36,694 bases of DNA, from assembly GCA_964369235.1 (NCBI GenBank), contig CAYJEQ010000018.1, positions 1 through 36,694 on the forward strand, given 5' to 3'. The DNA is from CAYJEQ01 sp964369235. Lineage in GTDB: Bacteria; Bacillota; Clostridia; Oscillospirales; Ruminococcaceae. The notes below the pieces were generated by a model. It saw only the letters and a program-made list of their open reading frames with translations. It had not been told where the DNA came from and ran no database searches. Position numbers and translations under genes: made by a program. Positions 1-8,396 of the stretch are shown here, one piece after another; the stretch's first letter is position 1, and the number at the start of each line of letters is the position of its first letter.

Positions 1-8
1 ATTACAGC

Positions 9-47
9 AAAAAAGTGAGGAAGATTTTATACAAAAATCCACCTCAC
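9..47 (-). terminator. Rho-independent terminator of the pilus operon
   Basis: Read on the minus strand, GTGAGG (47-42) and CCTCAC (20-15) pair around a second stem GATTTT/AAAATC (39-34 with 28-23), separated by a 2x2 internal loop and closed by a 5-base loop. A run of six T follows at once. It lies 15 bases past the stop of the last minor pilin gene and no gene follows, so it marks the operon end. Confidence 0.85.
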
Positions 48-61
48 CTTACACTATTAAA

Positions 62-742
62 TTATACTACTGGTTTTATATCAGTTTCAATATCAGCAAG
101 TAGTTCTGACAAAGTTCCATTTACATAAACTGGCTGGTTTCTCAGTGCTATTATCTGATTACCATGATAATCTCTATCATTTTTATGAAGATGGATTTCC
201 AGTTCTAACTCTGAAATCCTATCATAGCTATCACTAACGATAACTTCTGACCCATCAGCACCAGAAGTTATTGTGCTTACTGTTACTGTAGTTGGTTTAC
301 TACCTTTTGCTATTATGTGACTTACATCATCATTAACAGGAAGATTAGGAGTAACTGTTAGTAAATCTCCTGGGTTTCCTGGATTAGATGTAGCAGTTCC
401 ATATAATAGCTGATTGCCTACCACTTGATATTGATGAAGTGTGTATACATCATCTGCTGCATTAGCATAATCTGCTCTATCAACAGAAACTAGTGAGAGT
501 ATCCCTACTGTAGTAGCAGAATCATAATCCCAAGCTATACCAGCATTAGTATCGAGAATATACTCCTGCATCTGCTGTGAAGTCAGCTGATAATCATACT
601 GTAGATTTATATGTGTATTTACATATCGGTAGGTTCGGGTACTATTGGCCATAAGTGATGTTACCCCTAGTGCAACAATAGCAACAATAGCAGTAGCTAC
701 TATTACTTCTACCAATGTAAAACCTTTATTATTTTTTTTCAT
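62..742 (-). CDS. Minor pilin, GspJ/PilW-like prepilin
   Basis: A 226-residue type IV prepilin. The short basic leader MKKNNKG is followed by the class III cleavage site G7|F8 with Glu at mature position 5 (GFTLVE) and a hydrophobic helix to about residue 30. After PilD cuts and methylates it, the helix packs into the pilus core while the C-terminal domain (residues 35-226) sits on the surface. The size and the region after the helix (many Gln/Tyr, QLTSQQMQEYI) suggest a GspJ/PilW-type minor pilin of the initiating or tip complex; that subtype is inferred, the prepilin assignment is secure. The start ATG has GGAG five bases upstream. It is the last gene of the operon, 18 bases after the previous stop. 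Confidence 0.85.
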   Translation of the reverse strand: MKKNNKGFTLVEVIVATAIVAIVALGVTSLMANSTRTYRYVNTHINLQYDYQLTSQQMQEYILDTNAGIAWDYDSATTVGILSLVSVDRADYANAADDVYTLHQYQVVGNQLLYGTATSNPGNPGDLLTVTPNLPVNDDVSHIIAKGSKPTTVTVSTITSGADGSEVIVSDSYDRISELELEIHLHKNDRDYHGNQIIALRNQPVYVNGTLSELLADIETDIKPVV

Positions 743-760
743 AAAAGCTCCAATCTTCTG

Positions 761-1255
761 TTATACTAGCTCAACATATCCGGTTTGAAAAACTGTTCTT
801 AGGCTATATAGTTTACCCCCACCTTTAAAGTCTACACTAGATAAACCTACAGGTGATGTAAATGCTCCTGTATCCTTATCAAAAGTTATTGTTAGGGTAG
901 TACTTGTATCAATCGCTTTATCCGTTACACTGCCATCAGTATATGATATTAGTATTGGTCCGTCGGATATTACCTCAGTATTTAATACATTACCATTTGA
1001 TGTAAGTGTGGCCACATAATTCTCTGTTGTAGGATTTCTAGTTAAAGTTAGTGCTACATCATTCTTACCAGATGTTGTTGCTACCTTTGCAGAGGCTAGG
1101 ATTGAAGCAAATTCATTAGCAGCACCAGAAGCGTTGGAACGATATACTAAGGCTAGTGTTGTAAAAGCAGCTACTGCTAATATAGCAATAATTGCTACTA
1201 CTATTATAATTTCAACTAAGGTATAGCCTTTATTATTTTTTATTCCCATTTTCAT
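761..1255 (-). CDS. Minor pilin, GspH/PilE-like prepilin
   Basis: A prepilin of about 164 residues. I start it at the ATG at 1255, preceded by AAAGG at six bases; a longer frame to 1306 adds a Cys-rich stretch with no ribosome site and places the leader too far from the cut site. The protein reads MKMGIKNNKG|YTLVEIII, with cleavage after G10, Tyr at +1 and Glu at +5, then a hydrophobic helix to about residue 30. The rest (about 130 residues, Thr/Asn/Val rich) should be the beta-rich head. Size and order between two larger pilin-like genes fit a GspH/FimT-type minor pilin, but that subtype is inference. It is co-directional with its neighbours, 114 bases after the upstream gene. Confidence 0.82.
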   Translation of the reverse strand: MKMGIKNNKGYTLVEIIIVVAIIAILAVAAFTTLALVYRSNASGAANEFASILASAKVATTSGKNDVALTLTRNPTTENYVATLTSNGNVLNTEVISDGPILISYTDGSVTDKAIDTSTTLTITFDKDTGAFTSPVGLSSVDFKGGGKLYSLRTVFQTGYVELV

Positions 1256-1302
1256 GACCATCCTTTTACCACAATCGCAATGTTTTGTTTTTGTCCCTTT
1301 AG

Positions 1303-1332
1303 GCAAATTTATAAAAATCGATTTTAATTTGC
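1303..1332 (-). other. Inverted repeat between two minor pilin genes
   Basis: GCAAATT (1303-1309) pairs with AATTTGC (1326-1332). No T run follows on the minus strand, so it is not a terminator. It may be an mRNA processing or stabilising hairpin. Confidence 0.4.
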
Positions 1333-1369
1333 TAACTGTATTGACTCAAAACTTGCCCCTTTCTAATTT

Positions 1370-3532
1370 TTAGGATTTTTTCCAGTTGATGTACCTAACC
1401 ATATTGTCAAGATTCCATGATGGATCGGTATTCTCTGTACCACCTGCTGAATCATCACCATTACCGATAAATAGATCACCAAATGTGTTTTCTTTTCTTT
1501 CGTCCGGTGTGCCTGCATTAACTGTGTAACCACCATCTGGGTTAGTTCCATCTAATGCACGATCGGCTTCTACTGGGCTAATATCTACTGTTACACTTGG
1601 TCTTACTATAATTTCCCCACCAGCAATAATTGTACCCTCAAAATCATCTACTACCTCTACATCACCTGTACATAGGATATATTTTACTGTACTTGGTGTA
1701 CTGCTACCAACTACATAGTCCATGCCGTTTACAAATAGTGCCACAACATCTCCATCTAGTGTAAATTCATTTACTTTATTTTTAGGGAAGGCATCTACTG
1801 CATCAGATTTAATCATTCTATCATATAGATTTCCTGATTGGTAAGCTGTGTCAAAGGTAGATTCTAGTGTACCTATAATACCCTGATGAACCTGATCCTC
1901 TGTACTCTGTAGTGAGTAGTTATTTACTGTACCACCAGCTCCATCTGAAGTTTTGTTGTTTGAGAAGTAGTTACCACTTGTACTTGCATTGGTAATCTTA
2001 CTTAACTCTGCATATCCATTTAGATAAGATAGTATTTCTGATGAGTTTAAGCTGAAATAATCTCTAAAATACTCATTGGCACTTCCCCTAGGATCTGCAC
2101 TGCCTGAGAAATCAAAGTATACAGCTACTACAGTTGTACCTGAACCCGGTACAAGCTCAGTACTATAAGCTATCATTTTAGCATCATAGTCTGCTCTTGT
2201 TTTTGGCACACCGTTAATTGTCCATAGAACTTTACTCATATTCTCAGCACTATTACCTACAGTTTTTGCCCATTCGATTGCACCAAAAGCTGATGTTCCT
2301 GTTGCTGGGTTACTTGACATATTAGTTAATCCAGCATCGTTAATTACTGATATTGGCACTAGATAAGCAAGCTGATTAGGTCTTACAGAGATAGATTCCC
2401 CTGTAAACAATGTACTAGTAGACACTTGGATAAAGCTGTGTCCTGCCAGTAATACCTCATGGGCAGCAGATAGATCTAATGATGCATCATAACCATTGAT
2501 TAGGATAGCACTACTTGAATCTGGTGATACTAAGGAATTACCAAAACCTCTGTAAATATCAGTAGAGGTAAACTTGGATTTGTATCCAGCTAATGTTAAA
2601 TCATTAGCAACATTAGCAATACCGTTTACTGTTAGTTCTGAATTGTTGTTTAGTGTTATGTCTGTTACCCACAGAGATGTTTCCTCACCTGTTATTAAGC
2701 TAGCACCTGCACCTACATTTAGATCCTTAGTTACAAGGTTGCTAGATACAATAGAACCATTACCAACTTCTACATTACCAGTTGTTACAATAATCTCGTT
2801 TTTGGCATAAGCACCACCACCAACTATTGAGCTATCGTTCATTAGATGTACTGTTGCATCGGATATTAGTGCATAGTCACTTAGACCGGAGGCACTACCA
2901 CCACCAGAAATTGGCACTGTTGGGAAGTTAGGTACCTTTAGCACAATATCAGATGTTACTGTGGTTGTGTAATCATCTTCTGTGTTATTATATGTAACAC
3001 TTACATCTTCAAACACTATACTATCTGTTAAAAATATTACTGCACCTTCAGTATTTAATTCGTAAATGTTGCCATCACCAATTATCCCTATATCACTAGC
3101 GGGAATTCCTGCTGATACTAGGAAGGATTTTAATAACTCGCTTTTGTATTTACCTGAACTAACTGCTGGTCCAGTATTACCAGCTGAGTCTGTAAATTGC
3201 CAGTTCTCTACCCCTAGTTTAAACTCATTTGTAAAGTTTTCTGTAGGTGGTTTTGCAATATAGTACTTTAGGGCTTCTCTATATGCGTGGGTTACTGCGT
3301 CCCCAGCTATGTCCTGAAAACCTAGCTGTATCTGATCCATAACCTCTGTTGCATCGTAGAAATTTTCTGTACCCTCTCTGGCTGTTATCCTTGTAGAATG
3401 TCCTGTGTAGGACATATAAACAAGGGTTGAGCCTAGGGTTAGAAGGAATAATACAGTAACAAGTACAGTAACGATTGTAGAACCCTCATTGTTGTTTGTT
3501 AACTTCATATTCTTTTTAATTTTATTAAACAA
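1370..3532 (-). CDS. Large PilX-like pilin-like protein with beta-helix-like body, lacks Glu5
   Basis: A 720-residue pilin-like surface protein. I place the start at the TTG at 3532, which has GGAGG seven bases upstream; the open frame runs on to 3616 but would overlap the previous gene. The N-terminus (MFNKIKKNMKLTNNNEG|STIVT) has the basic leader and glycine of a prepilin, then a hydrophobic helix at about 20-40, but mature position 5 is Thr, not Glu. This resembles the PilX group of minor pilins. From about residue 215 to 360 there are short repeated beta-like units (for example NVGAGASLITG, LTVNGIANVANDLTLAG) suggesting a right-handed beta solenoid. The middle is Ser/Thr/Asn rich and the C-terminus has another such stretch (FEGTIIAGGEIIVRP). 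A tip adhesin or scaffold is inferred; the function is not known. Confidence 0.75.
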   Translation of the reverse strand: MFNKIKKNMKLTNNNEGSTIVTVLVTVLFLLTLGSTLVYMSYTGHSTRITAREGTENFYDATEVMDQIQLGFQDIAGDAVTHAYREALKYYIAKPPTENFTNEFKLGVENWQFTDSAGNTGPAVSSGKYKSELLKSFLVSAGIPASDIGIIGDGNIYELNTEGAVIFLTDSIVFEDVSVTYNNTEDDYTTTVTSDIVLKVPNFPTVPISGGGSASGLSDYALISDATVHLMNDSSIVGGGAYAKNEIIVTTGNVEVGNGSIVSSNLVTKDLNVGAGASLITGEETSLWVTDITLNNNSELTVNGIANVANDLTLAGYKSKFTSTDIYRGFGNSLVSPDSSSAILINGYDASLDLSAAHEVLLAGHSFIQVSTSTLFTGESISVRPNQLAYLVPISVINDAGLTNMSSNPATGTSAFGAIEWAKTVGNSAENMSKVLWTINGVPKTRADYDAKMIAYSTELVPGSGTTVVAVYFDFSGSADPRGSANEYFRDYFSLNSSEILSYLNGYAELSKITNASTSGNYFSNNKTSDGAGGTVNNYSLQSTEDQVHQGIIGTLESTFDTAYQSGNLYDRMIKSDAVDAFPKNKVNEFTLDGDVVALFVNGMDYVVGSSTPSTVKYILCTGDVEVVDDFEGTIIAGGEIIVRPSVTVDISPVEADRALDGTNPDGGYTVNAGTPDERKENTFGDLFIGNGDDSAGGTENTDPSWNLDNMVRYINWKKS

Positions 3533-3554
3533 GGTATCCCCTCCATTTTGTTTA

Positions 3555-4859
3555 TTACTGTACATTTGTTGTTGTAAATACGAATTCTGGGTTAGTATAT
3601 GTTCCTGAATCATCAAAAACCTCTACTGTTATACGATATATTCTATCAAGATTATTTGTGTTAAGTAGCTCTGTGTCTGATTGGTACAGCTCCTTACCAC
3701 GATACTGCTCTGAACCGAAAGCAACCCAAAATTCAGTATTGCCTTTTAACTTATCAGCTATAGTTATATTATCGTACAATAATTCACCCATATTGGATAA
3801 TACTGTAGCACTTTTGCCACTAATCTCTCCTGCTTCGCTTTCTATTAGTATTGTTTCTGAGCCTTTATTTGCATAATCAAATTCTAGGTCATTTAGATTT
3901 ACTACTGGATCTACAAGTTTAACTAGTAGTATGGGCACCTCGACATCATCTAGGTTTTTAATAAGGATCTCCTCACGATTTTTGCCTGTGTACCAAGGAT
4001 ATATCATTATATGTAGTGGCGGATACTCTCCGTTTGCCATTACATCAGATCCTGAGGCAGATGTTACATTTTCCTTTGTTAGGGTAATAGTTTCTGTTGT
4101 GCCTATTACTGCTGGGTCTACAGGCTGAATATAAGATGTACCATCATCCAGTATGATAACATCAGGTCTTGGATAGGTGTACTGATAGATAAACTGCACT
4201 GTTGCATGCATGTAGTCTGTTCCATCTATATTCTTTGTGGTAACATCTATTATAATCTTTCTCTTGGCGTCTATATCATCACTATTTTTGTCTAGATGGT
4301 CTGTAGAATAACCATGATTACCTGCTAGCTGCAAAAATTCATTCCATGAATCTGCGTCTGGGTCATTTAAAAACCTAGTCTGTGTAAAAACATTAACTAG
4401 TGGTGTTTGTATTGGTGTTAGCTGACTATTTATTGCTTGATAGCTAGGGTCATCAGCATTAGCAGTTACTACAACATCATAGGTATTACCATTGTAGTTT
4501 ATATCTTTATATCCTATAACATGGTTTTTTTCTGTTGTTACTAGATGTTCTCCCTTAACATCCCAGCTACTGCTGATAGATGGGCTTTCTACAAGATACT
4601 GACCTTGTAGTAATAGTTCACCAGCATCGTTATTTAGGCTTGGTGCTGCTTCTTTTGTCCAGTCAGAAAAGTCCATGGACTCAAACTGCTCAGCTATATT
4701 TCTTGCTAGGACAGTTACTTCACCAATCTCCTGACTGCGTACTGAAATATTTATTGAGCTGTAGAACATCATTCCAAGTGGCACTATAGCTAAGGCTAGT
4801 ATAGTAACTGCAACCATTAACTCAACTAGTGTAAAGCCTTTATTATTTAATTTTTTCAA
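3555..4859 (-). CDS. Large PilV-like minor pilin
   Basis: A 434-residue prepilin, long for a minor pilin (usually 130-250). It starts at TTG with AAAGG ten bases upstream. The leader MKKLNNKG is cut after G8 (GFTLVELMV, Glu at +5), followed by a hydrophobic helix to about residue 32 with an internal Pro (AIVPLGMMFY), a feature typical of PilV/GspI-type minor pilins. The C-terminal 400 residues are acidic and beta-rich with no recognised domain. The gene ends 22 bases before the start chosen for the next gene. As part of the minor pilin set it probably primes pilus assembly or presents a binding head; binding is inference. Confidence 0.82.
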   Translation of the reverse strand: MKKLNNKGFTLVELMVAVTILALAIVPLGMMFYSSINISVRSQEIGEVTVLARNIAEQFESMDFSDWTKEAAPSLNNDAGELLLQGQYLVESPSISSSWDVKGEHLVTTEKNHVIGYKDINYNGNTYDVVVTANADDPSYQAINSQLTPIQTPLVNVFTQTRFLNDPDADSWNEFLQLAGNHGYSTDHLDKNSDDIDAKRKIIIDVTTKNIDGTDYMHATVQFIYQYTYPRPDVIILDDGTSYIQPVDPAVIGTTETITLTKENVTSASGSDVMANGEYPPLHIMIYPWYTGKNREEILIKNLDDVEVPILLVKLVDPVVNLNDLEFDYANKGSETILIESEAGEISGKSATVLSNMGELLYDNITIADKLKGNTEFWVAFGSEQYRGKELYQSDTELLNTNNLDRIYRITVEVFDDSGTYTNPEFVFTTTNVQ

Positions 4860-4891
4860 TTTTGCTCTACCTTTCTATAAGTCTTTGGTTA

Positions 4892-5557
4892 TTACTCTGC
4901 TTCTCTTGTACCAAAGATGGAATCATGTCCACCAATAGCTACATTTGGCATTGCTACAGGGTTATGCTCTGCACCTTCAAAGTCTAATGTGTATTTTACT
5001 ACTTCGTACATTGTGGATAGTCCACCTGTTTCACCATCGTAGGATAGTGTTACAGATTCTAGTGAAGATCTTGATGTGCTGTGATATACAAAGTCAAGGG
5101 CATTCTTCATCTGTAGGTAGGAAGATCCACCGTTAAGTGTTGTTGTAGTTGCAGAGGCTGTGTAGACCATTTTATCACCTGGTGTAGCTGTATCTACAAA
5201 ACCGTCAAACTGTCTTACTATAACTGGATCGTTAAAATCTACAGACAGTATTTCCATACCTGTGCTATCTTCCATGTCTAGCGCCCACACTAATGCTTCT
5301 TCTTCTAGTAGTATTGATGGGTAAGACTGCTGTTCTCTCTGGATATAGTTTACAGCTGTAGAGATAAACTCTTCATATTCTGGTACCTTAGCCTCGATTT
5401 CTTTTAGCTCGTTAAGTCTAACTGTTGCTACTGCTGTTTCTTCTTGGATAGCTACACGCTCTTCTTCCATTGGGCTGTAAACACCCATATATAGTCCAAC
5501 TAGTCCGATTACTCCTAGAAGGATAATTAATAATTTTGCATTTTGATTGTTCTTCAT
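4892..5557 (-). CDS. pilO: PilO-like pilus alignment protein
   Basis: A 221-residue single-pass membrane protein: short basic cytoplasmic tail, one helix at about 8-28, a coiled coil at about 30-65 (EEERVAIQEE...RLNELKEIEAKV) and a C-terminal alpha/beta domain. This is the PilO architecture and the length is normal. In the family PilO pairs with PilN through the coiled coil and links the cytoplasmic PilM to the extracytoplasmic part of the machine. It directly follows the fused pilM-pilN gene (42 bases), the conserved order. Sequence identity to named PilO proteins is weak by eye, so the call rests on architecture and position. Confidence 0.8.
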   Translation of the reverse strand: MKNNQNAKLLIILLGVIGLVGLYMGVYSPMEEERVAIQEETAVATVRLNELKEIEAKVPEYEEFISTAVNYIQREQQSYPSILLEEEALVWALDMEDSTGMEILSVDFNDPVIVRQFDGFVDTATPGDKMVYTASATTTTLNGGSSYLQMKNALDFVYHSTSRSSLESVTLSYDGETGGLSTMYEVVKYTLDFEGAEHNPVAMPNVAIGGHDSIFGTREAE

Positions 5558-5599
5558 AGTACTTTATTTCCTTTCTATCTATAAGGCTAACTTTAATTA

Positions 5600-7249
5600 T
5601 TATACAAGTGGTTCTTCGCTTGCTGTACCAGCATTTAGTATATTTCTCATGCTGTCTAATTCTGCTTGTTTAGCAGCATCAGCTATAGCTTGCTCTTCTG
5701 GGCCACTATACATAGCTGTTATTGTAAAGGAAACAACAGGAATACTATCACTTGGGTCGCTTTCTTCTACTCCTGAAACTATGATGTCTGATATTGTATC
5801 AAAATTTCTTAGCTGGGAGATAACCATTGCTGCATCTTCCATTGTTGCTGTTTCAATATTAAAGGATACCCCTAAATTATCACAGTATGCAGATAATGCT
5901 ACCATGTTTGTTGGCATTAGATCCTCTAGCTCATGTAGGAAATCTCTTAGGTTGTAGTTTTCGTTATAAGCCATTCTATTTAGTGTTTCATATTCATTAT
6001 TTAAGATATAGTATTCAGCATAGTTTTTCTGCACATCTACCACATAGGATAAGCCAGCGATATCGCTGTTAACTTTATCTAGTGCTTTCTGCGCCTCGCT
6101 CTTCTGATAGTAGCTATATCCAGATAGACCTGCACCTGCTATAATCATTGCAGCAGCTGCTACTATTGGAATCACTAGGGATTCTTTTGCCTTCTCACGA
6201 TTTTTTGCCTTTTGGTTAAACTCATCTGGCAGTAGGTTTAGTGGGTCTAGTAAAGCACCTACTGTAGAAGCATATATGGATATATCTACATTTTCAAAGT
6301 TTTTGCTGCTTTTTAGTGCTTCGCTTAGGTATCTTACTGGCACTCCTAGAGCACCTTCTACTGCATCTTTAATAGAAACAATCTCACCACAGTTACCTAG
6401 TAGCACTACTGTATCTATTGCTGTGCCTTTATATGCTGATTTAAAGAAATCACTGTTTCTTGTAATTGCATTGTTTATTCTAGAGATATTCTGTGCAAAT
6501 TCTGGGGAGGTCATACGCTCTGCTACCCATTCAGGATTTTTTGCAAGTTGCATTACTCTCTCTGGATCGCTATCACCTAGACCGGATACTGTCTGAATTT
6601 CCTTAATTAAATCCTCACCACCAAATGGAGTTGCACGCTGTAGTAGCAGTGTTTTGCCGTTGGTGAATGTGGTTAGTATCTGCTTTTCTTCAATGTTAAT
6701 ATACATTGTTACCCCTACAGATGGCTGGGAGGTAAATAGACTTAACTGGCTGTTTGCCACTGTGTCAAATTCTCTAATAGGTAGACCTAGTGCTGTTGCC
6801 AGTGGGCCGTAGCTCATTAGGACAGCCTTTGGCACTACTGTTACTAGTACACGAATTCCTGGGGTTTCACCCTTAAGCTCTTCTAGTACCTTGTAGGATA
6901 ACATATAGTCGGTTAGATCAATAGGGAAATTATCCGGAGCCATAGCCTGTACCATAGCTTCTACTCTATTGCCTTTAACTGGTGGGATTGTAATCTCTCT
7001 GCTTACTGTTTTTGATGTATTTACAGCAAAAATCACACCACTTGGCTTAATTATGCTGTGGTGTAGAAACTGTTCACTAATAACATCTCTTAATTTTTCG
7101 TGGTTTACTATTGTGCCATCAGATACACAATCCTCAGGTGTTGGGATACAGAATACCTGTTTTACCTGTGTGTCTTTTCTCATCTTTGGTGAAATAGCTA
7201 CCTTAATAAGTTTCGCGCCAATCTCAATCGTTAATAATTCCTTTGCCAT
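5600..7249 (-). CDS. PilM-PilN fusion protein
   Basis: One 549-residue frame holds two pilus assembly proteins that are usually separate. Residues 1 to about 330 are PilM, an actin-like cytoplasmic protein: IEIGAKLIKVA at the N-terminus, the FGGEDL segment near 209 and VVLLGNCGEI near 281. Residues 336-345 read PLNLLPDEF, the typical opening of PilN (normally near its residue 1). A basic stretch, one membrane helix at about 358-379, a coiled coil at about 382-420 and a PilN-like alpha/beta domain follow. In separate-gene systems PilM grips the cytoplasmic tail of PilN at this NLLP motif; here that contact is covalent. The frame is clean, with no stop or frameshift at the junction. It sits between pilD and pilO. 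Confidence 0.85.
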   Translation of the reverse strand: MAKELLTIEIGAKLIKVAISPKMRKDTQVKQVFCIPTPEDCVSDGTIVNHEKLRDVISEQFLHHSIIKPSGVIFAVNTSKTVSREITIPPVKGNRVEAMVQAMAPDNFPIDLTDYMLSYKVLEELKGETPGIRVLVTVVPKAVLMSYGPLATALGLPIREFDTVANSQLSLFTSQPSVGVTMYINIEEKQILTTFTNGKTLLLQRATPFGGEDLIKEIQTVSGLGDSDPERVMQLAKNPEWVAERMTSPEFAQNISRINNAITRNSDFFKSAYKGTAIDTVVLLGNCGEIVSIKDAVEGALGVPVRYLSEALKSSKNFENVDISIYASTVGALLDPLNLLPDEFNQKAKNREKAKESLVIPIVAAAAMIIAGAGLSGYSYYQKSEAQKALDKVNSDIAGLSYVVDVQKNYAEYYILNNEYETLNRMAYNENYNLRDFLHELEDLMPTNMVALSAYCDNLGVSFNIETATMEDAAMVISQLRNFDTISDIIVSGVEESDPSDSIPVVSFTITAMYSGPEEQAIADAAKQAELDSMRNILNAGTASEEPLV

Positions 7250-7269
7250 AGTTATGCCGTCCCTTTCTC

Positions 7270-7297
7270 GAGGTAATGTCCCTTAAAACCTTACCTC
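7270..7297 (-). other. Hairpin just upstream of the pilM-pilN start
   Basis: GAGGTAA (7270-7276) pairs with TTACCTC (7291-7297) around a 14-base loop, a few bases before the ribosome site of the pilM-pilN gene. It could modulate translation; no T run follows on the minus strand. Confidence 0.4.
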
Positions 7298-7336
7298 TAT
7301 ATCACATTTAATCTGTTTACATTTTTATTTTATTTT

Positions 7337-7362
7337 ACTGGTAGGTATTTTCCCTTACCAGT
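7337..7362. other. Hairpin between pilD and pilM-pilN
   Basis: ACTGGTA (7337-7343) pairs with TACCAGT (7356-7362). The T-rich flank is on the plus-strand side, where no gene ends. On the minus strand an A-rich stretch follows, so it is not a normal terminator for pilD. Confidence 0.4.
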
Positions 7363-7382
7363 TATTTTCTTATTTATAGTAT

Positions 7383-8144
7383 TTATAGTCCTAGTTGTGC
7401 CAGATACCAGCTAACTATGTCCTGTCCCCATAATAAGGATATATATACACCCATTGATAGGTAGGGTCCCATTGCCAGTCTTCTCTCTGCACCAAAAGCA
7501 CCCATTCTTATTAGATGTATTACCGATCCTATTACACAAGCAAGTAGGAAGGAGAATACCCCTAACTGAAATCCTAATATAAGGCTACAGCCAAACATTA
7601 GCTTAACATCGCCACCACCAATTGCACTGCCTCCTGACAGTATGAATAACAGATAAAGAAAACCTGTTACCACTGCACAACCTAGCAGATAATCCTGATA
7701 GTTTGCCATATCAGTTAGCACCCTTACCACACCTAAAACTGTGGTAAATAGAGTTATTGGTCTAGGTATCTCAAAAGTTCTAAAGTCTATTACTGTCAGT
7801 GTTAATAAGGCACTGGACAGTAGCATCCCTATAAGGGATATAATCTCAAAACCATAATAGTGGAACACTACAACCCATAGCACTCCATTAATCGCCTCAA
7901 TGATTGGGTATTGAGGGGAAATTTTCCCTTTACAGCCACTGCATTTACCACCTAGGGCAATCCAGCTAAATAGTGGGAACAGCTCCCACCAATGTAATCT
8001 CTTGTTGCAGTGCATACAGTGGGAAGGTGTGGTTACCACCGTTTCTCCTTTAGGTAGTCTGTATATACATACATTTAAAAAACTACCTACCACTATACCC
8101 ATTAGAAATACTAAAGCATATGTAGTTATTATTATCATTTCCAT
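7383..8144 (-). CDS. pilD: Prepilin peptidase / N-methyltransferase
   Basis: A 253-residue polytopic membrane protein of the PilD family, which cuts the prepilin leader and methylates the new N-terminal residue. The N-terminal domain has the family signature GSFLNVCIYRLP at 20-31 and two Cys pairs, C43/C46 and C68/C71, expected to bind zinc. The two catalytic aspartates of this aspartyl protease family are D120 (VIDFRTFEIP) and D179 (GGGDVKLM). About seven membrane helices follow. Length is normal. The start ATG has AAGG nine bases upstream. It is the only such peptidase in the window and should process all pilins of the locus. Confidence 0.95.
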   Translation of the reverse strand: MEMIIITTYALVFLMGIVVGSFLNVCIYRLPKGETVVTTPSHCMHCNKRLHWWELFPLFSWIALGGKCSGCKGKISPQYPIIEAINGVLWVVVFHYYGFEIISLIGMLLSSALLTLTVIDFRTFEIPRPITLFTTVLGVVRVLTDMANYQDYLLGCAVVTGFLYLLFILSGGSAIGGGDVKLMFGCSLILGFQLGVFSFLLACVIGSVIHLIRMGAFGAERRLAMGPYLSMGVYISLLWGQDIVSWYLAQLGL

Positions 8145-8264
8145 TATATATCCTTGCCTTTCTAATGAGTTGTGATTATCTCTAAGTGAATATCTTATAT
8201 AGTCCTACGCTTAATTAATTAGAATATTGTAAATATGTGGTAGTTTGTGCTCCTATATACAAAT

Positions 8265-8372
8265 ATTCCGAACTTTCATAGAATCTGTTACCGGCTCTAA
8301 GAAAGTTCGGAATTGTGTATAAAGCACTTTTGTAACAGGCTTATCGCCTATTCGCACCTTTAGGGGTGTGCG
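8265..8372 (-). ncRNA. Candidate structured RNA between pilA and pilD (possible pseudoknot)
   Basis: A dense set of pairings lies in the 252-base spacer. A 13-bp perfect stem (8265-8277 with 8301-8313) extends after one A-A mismatch by 4 bp (8279-8282 with 8296-8299) and closes on a 13-base loop. Seven loop bases, CTGTTAC (8285-8291), are exactly complementary to GTAACAG outside the stem (8332-8338), the geometry of an H-type pseudoknot. Two further hairpins follow: AGGC/GCCT (8337-8340 with 8346-8349), which shares bases with the loop partner, and CGCAC/GTGCG (8353-8357 with 8368-8372). In the minus direction it lies after the pilin stop and before pilD. It matches no riboswitch consensus I know. 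Confidence 0.5.
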
Positions 8373-8396
8373 TTATGGAATATTATTAGTGTTAGA

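Noticed and set aside
7337..7362. Terminator after pilD
   Set aside because: The T-rich side faces the plus strand, where no gene ends; on the minus strand an A-rich stretch follows.
8265..8372. c-di-GMP class I riboswitch
   Set aside because: A CGCAC...GCGATAAGCC stretch on the minus strand faintly recalls the core, but the conserved AAACC/GCAAAGCC tetraloop-receptor pattern is absent and the pairing layout differs.
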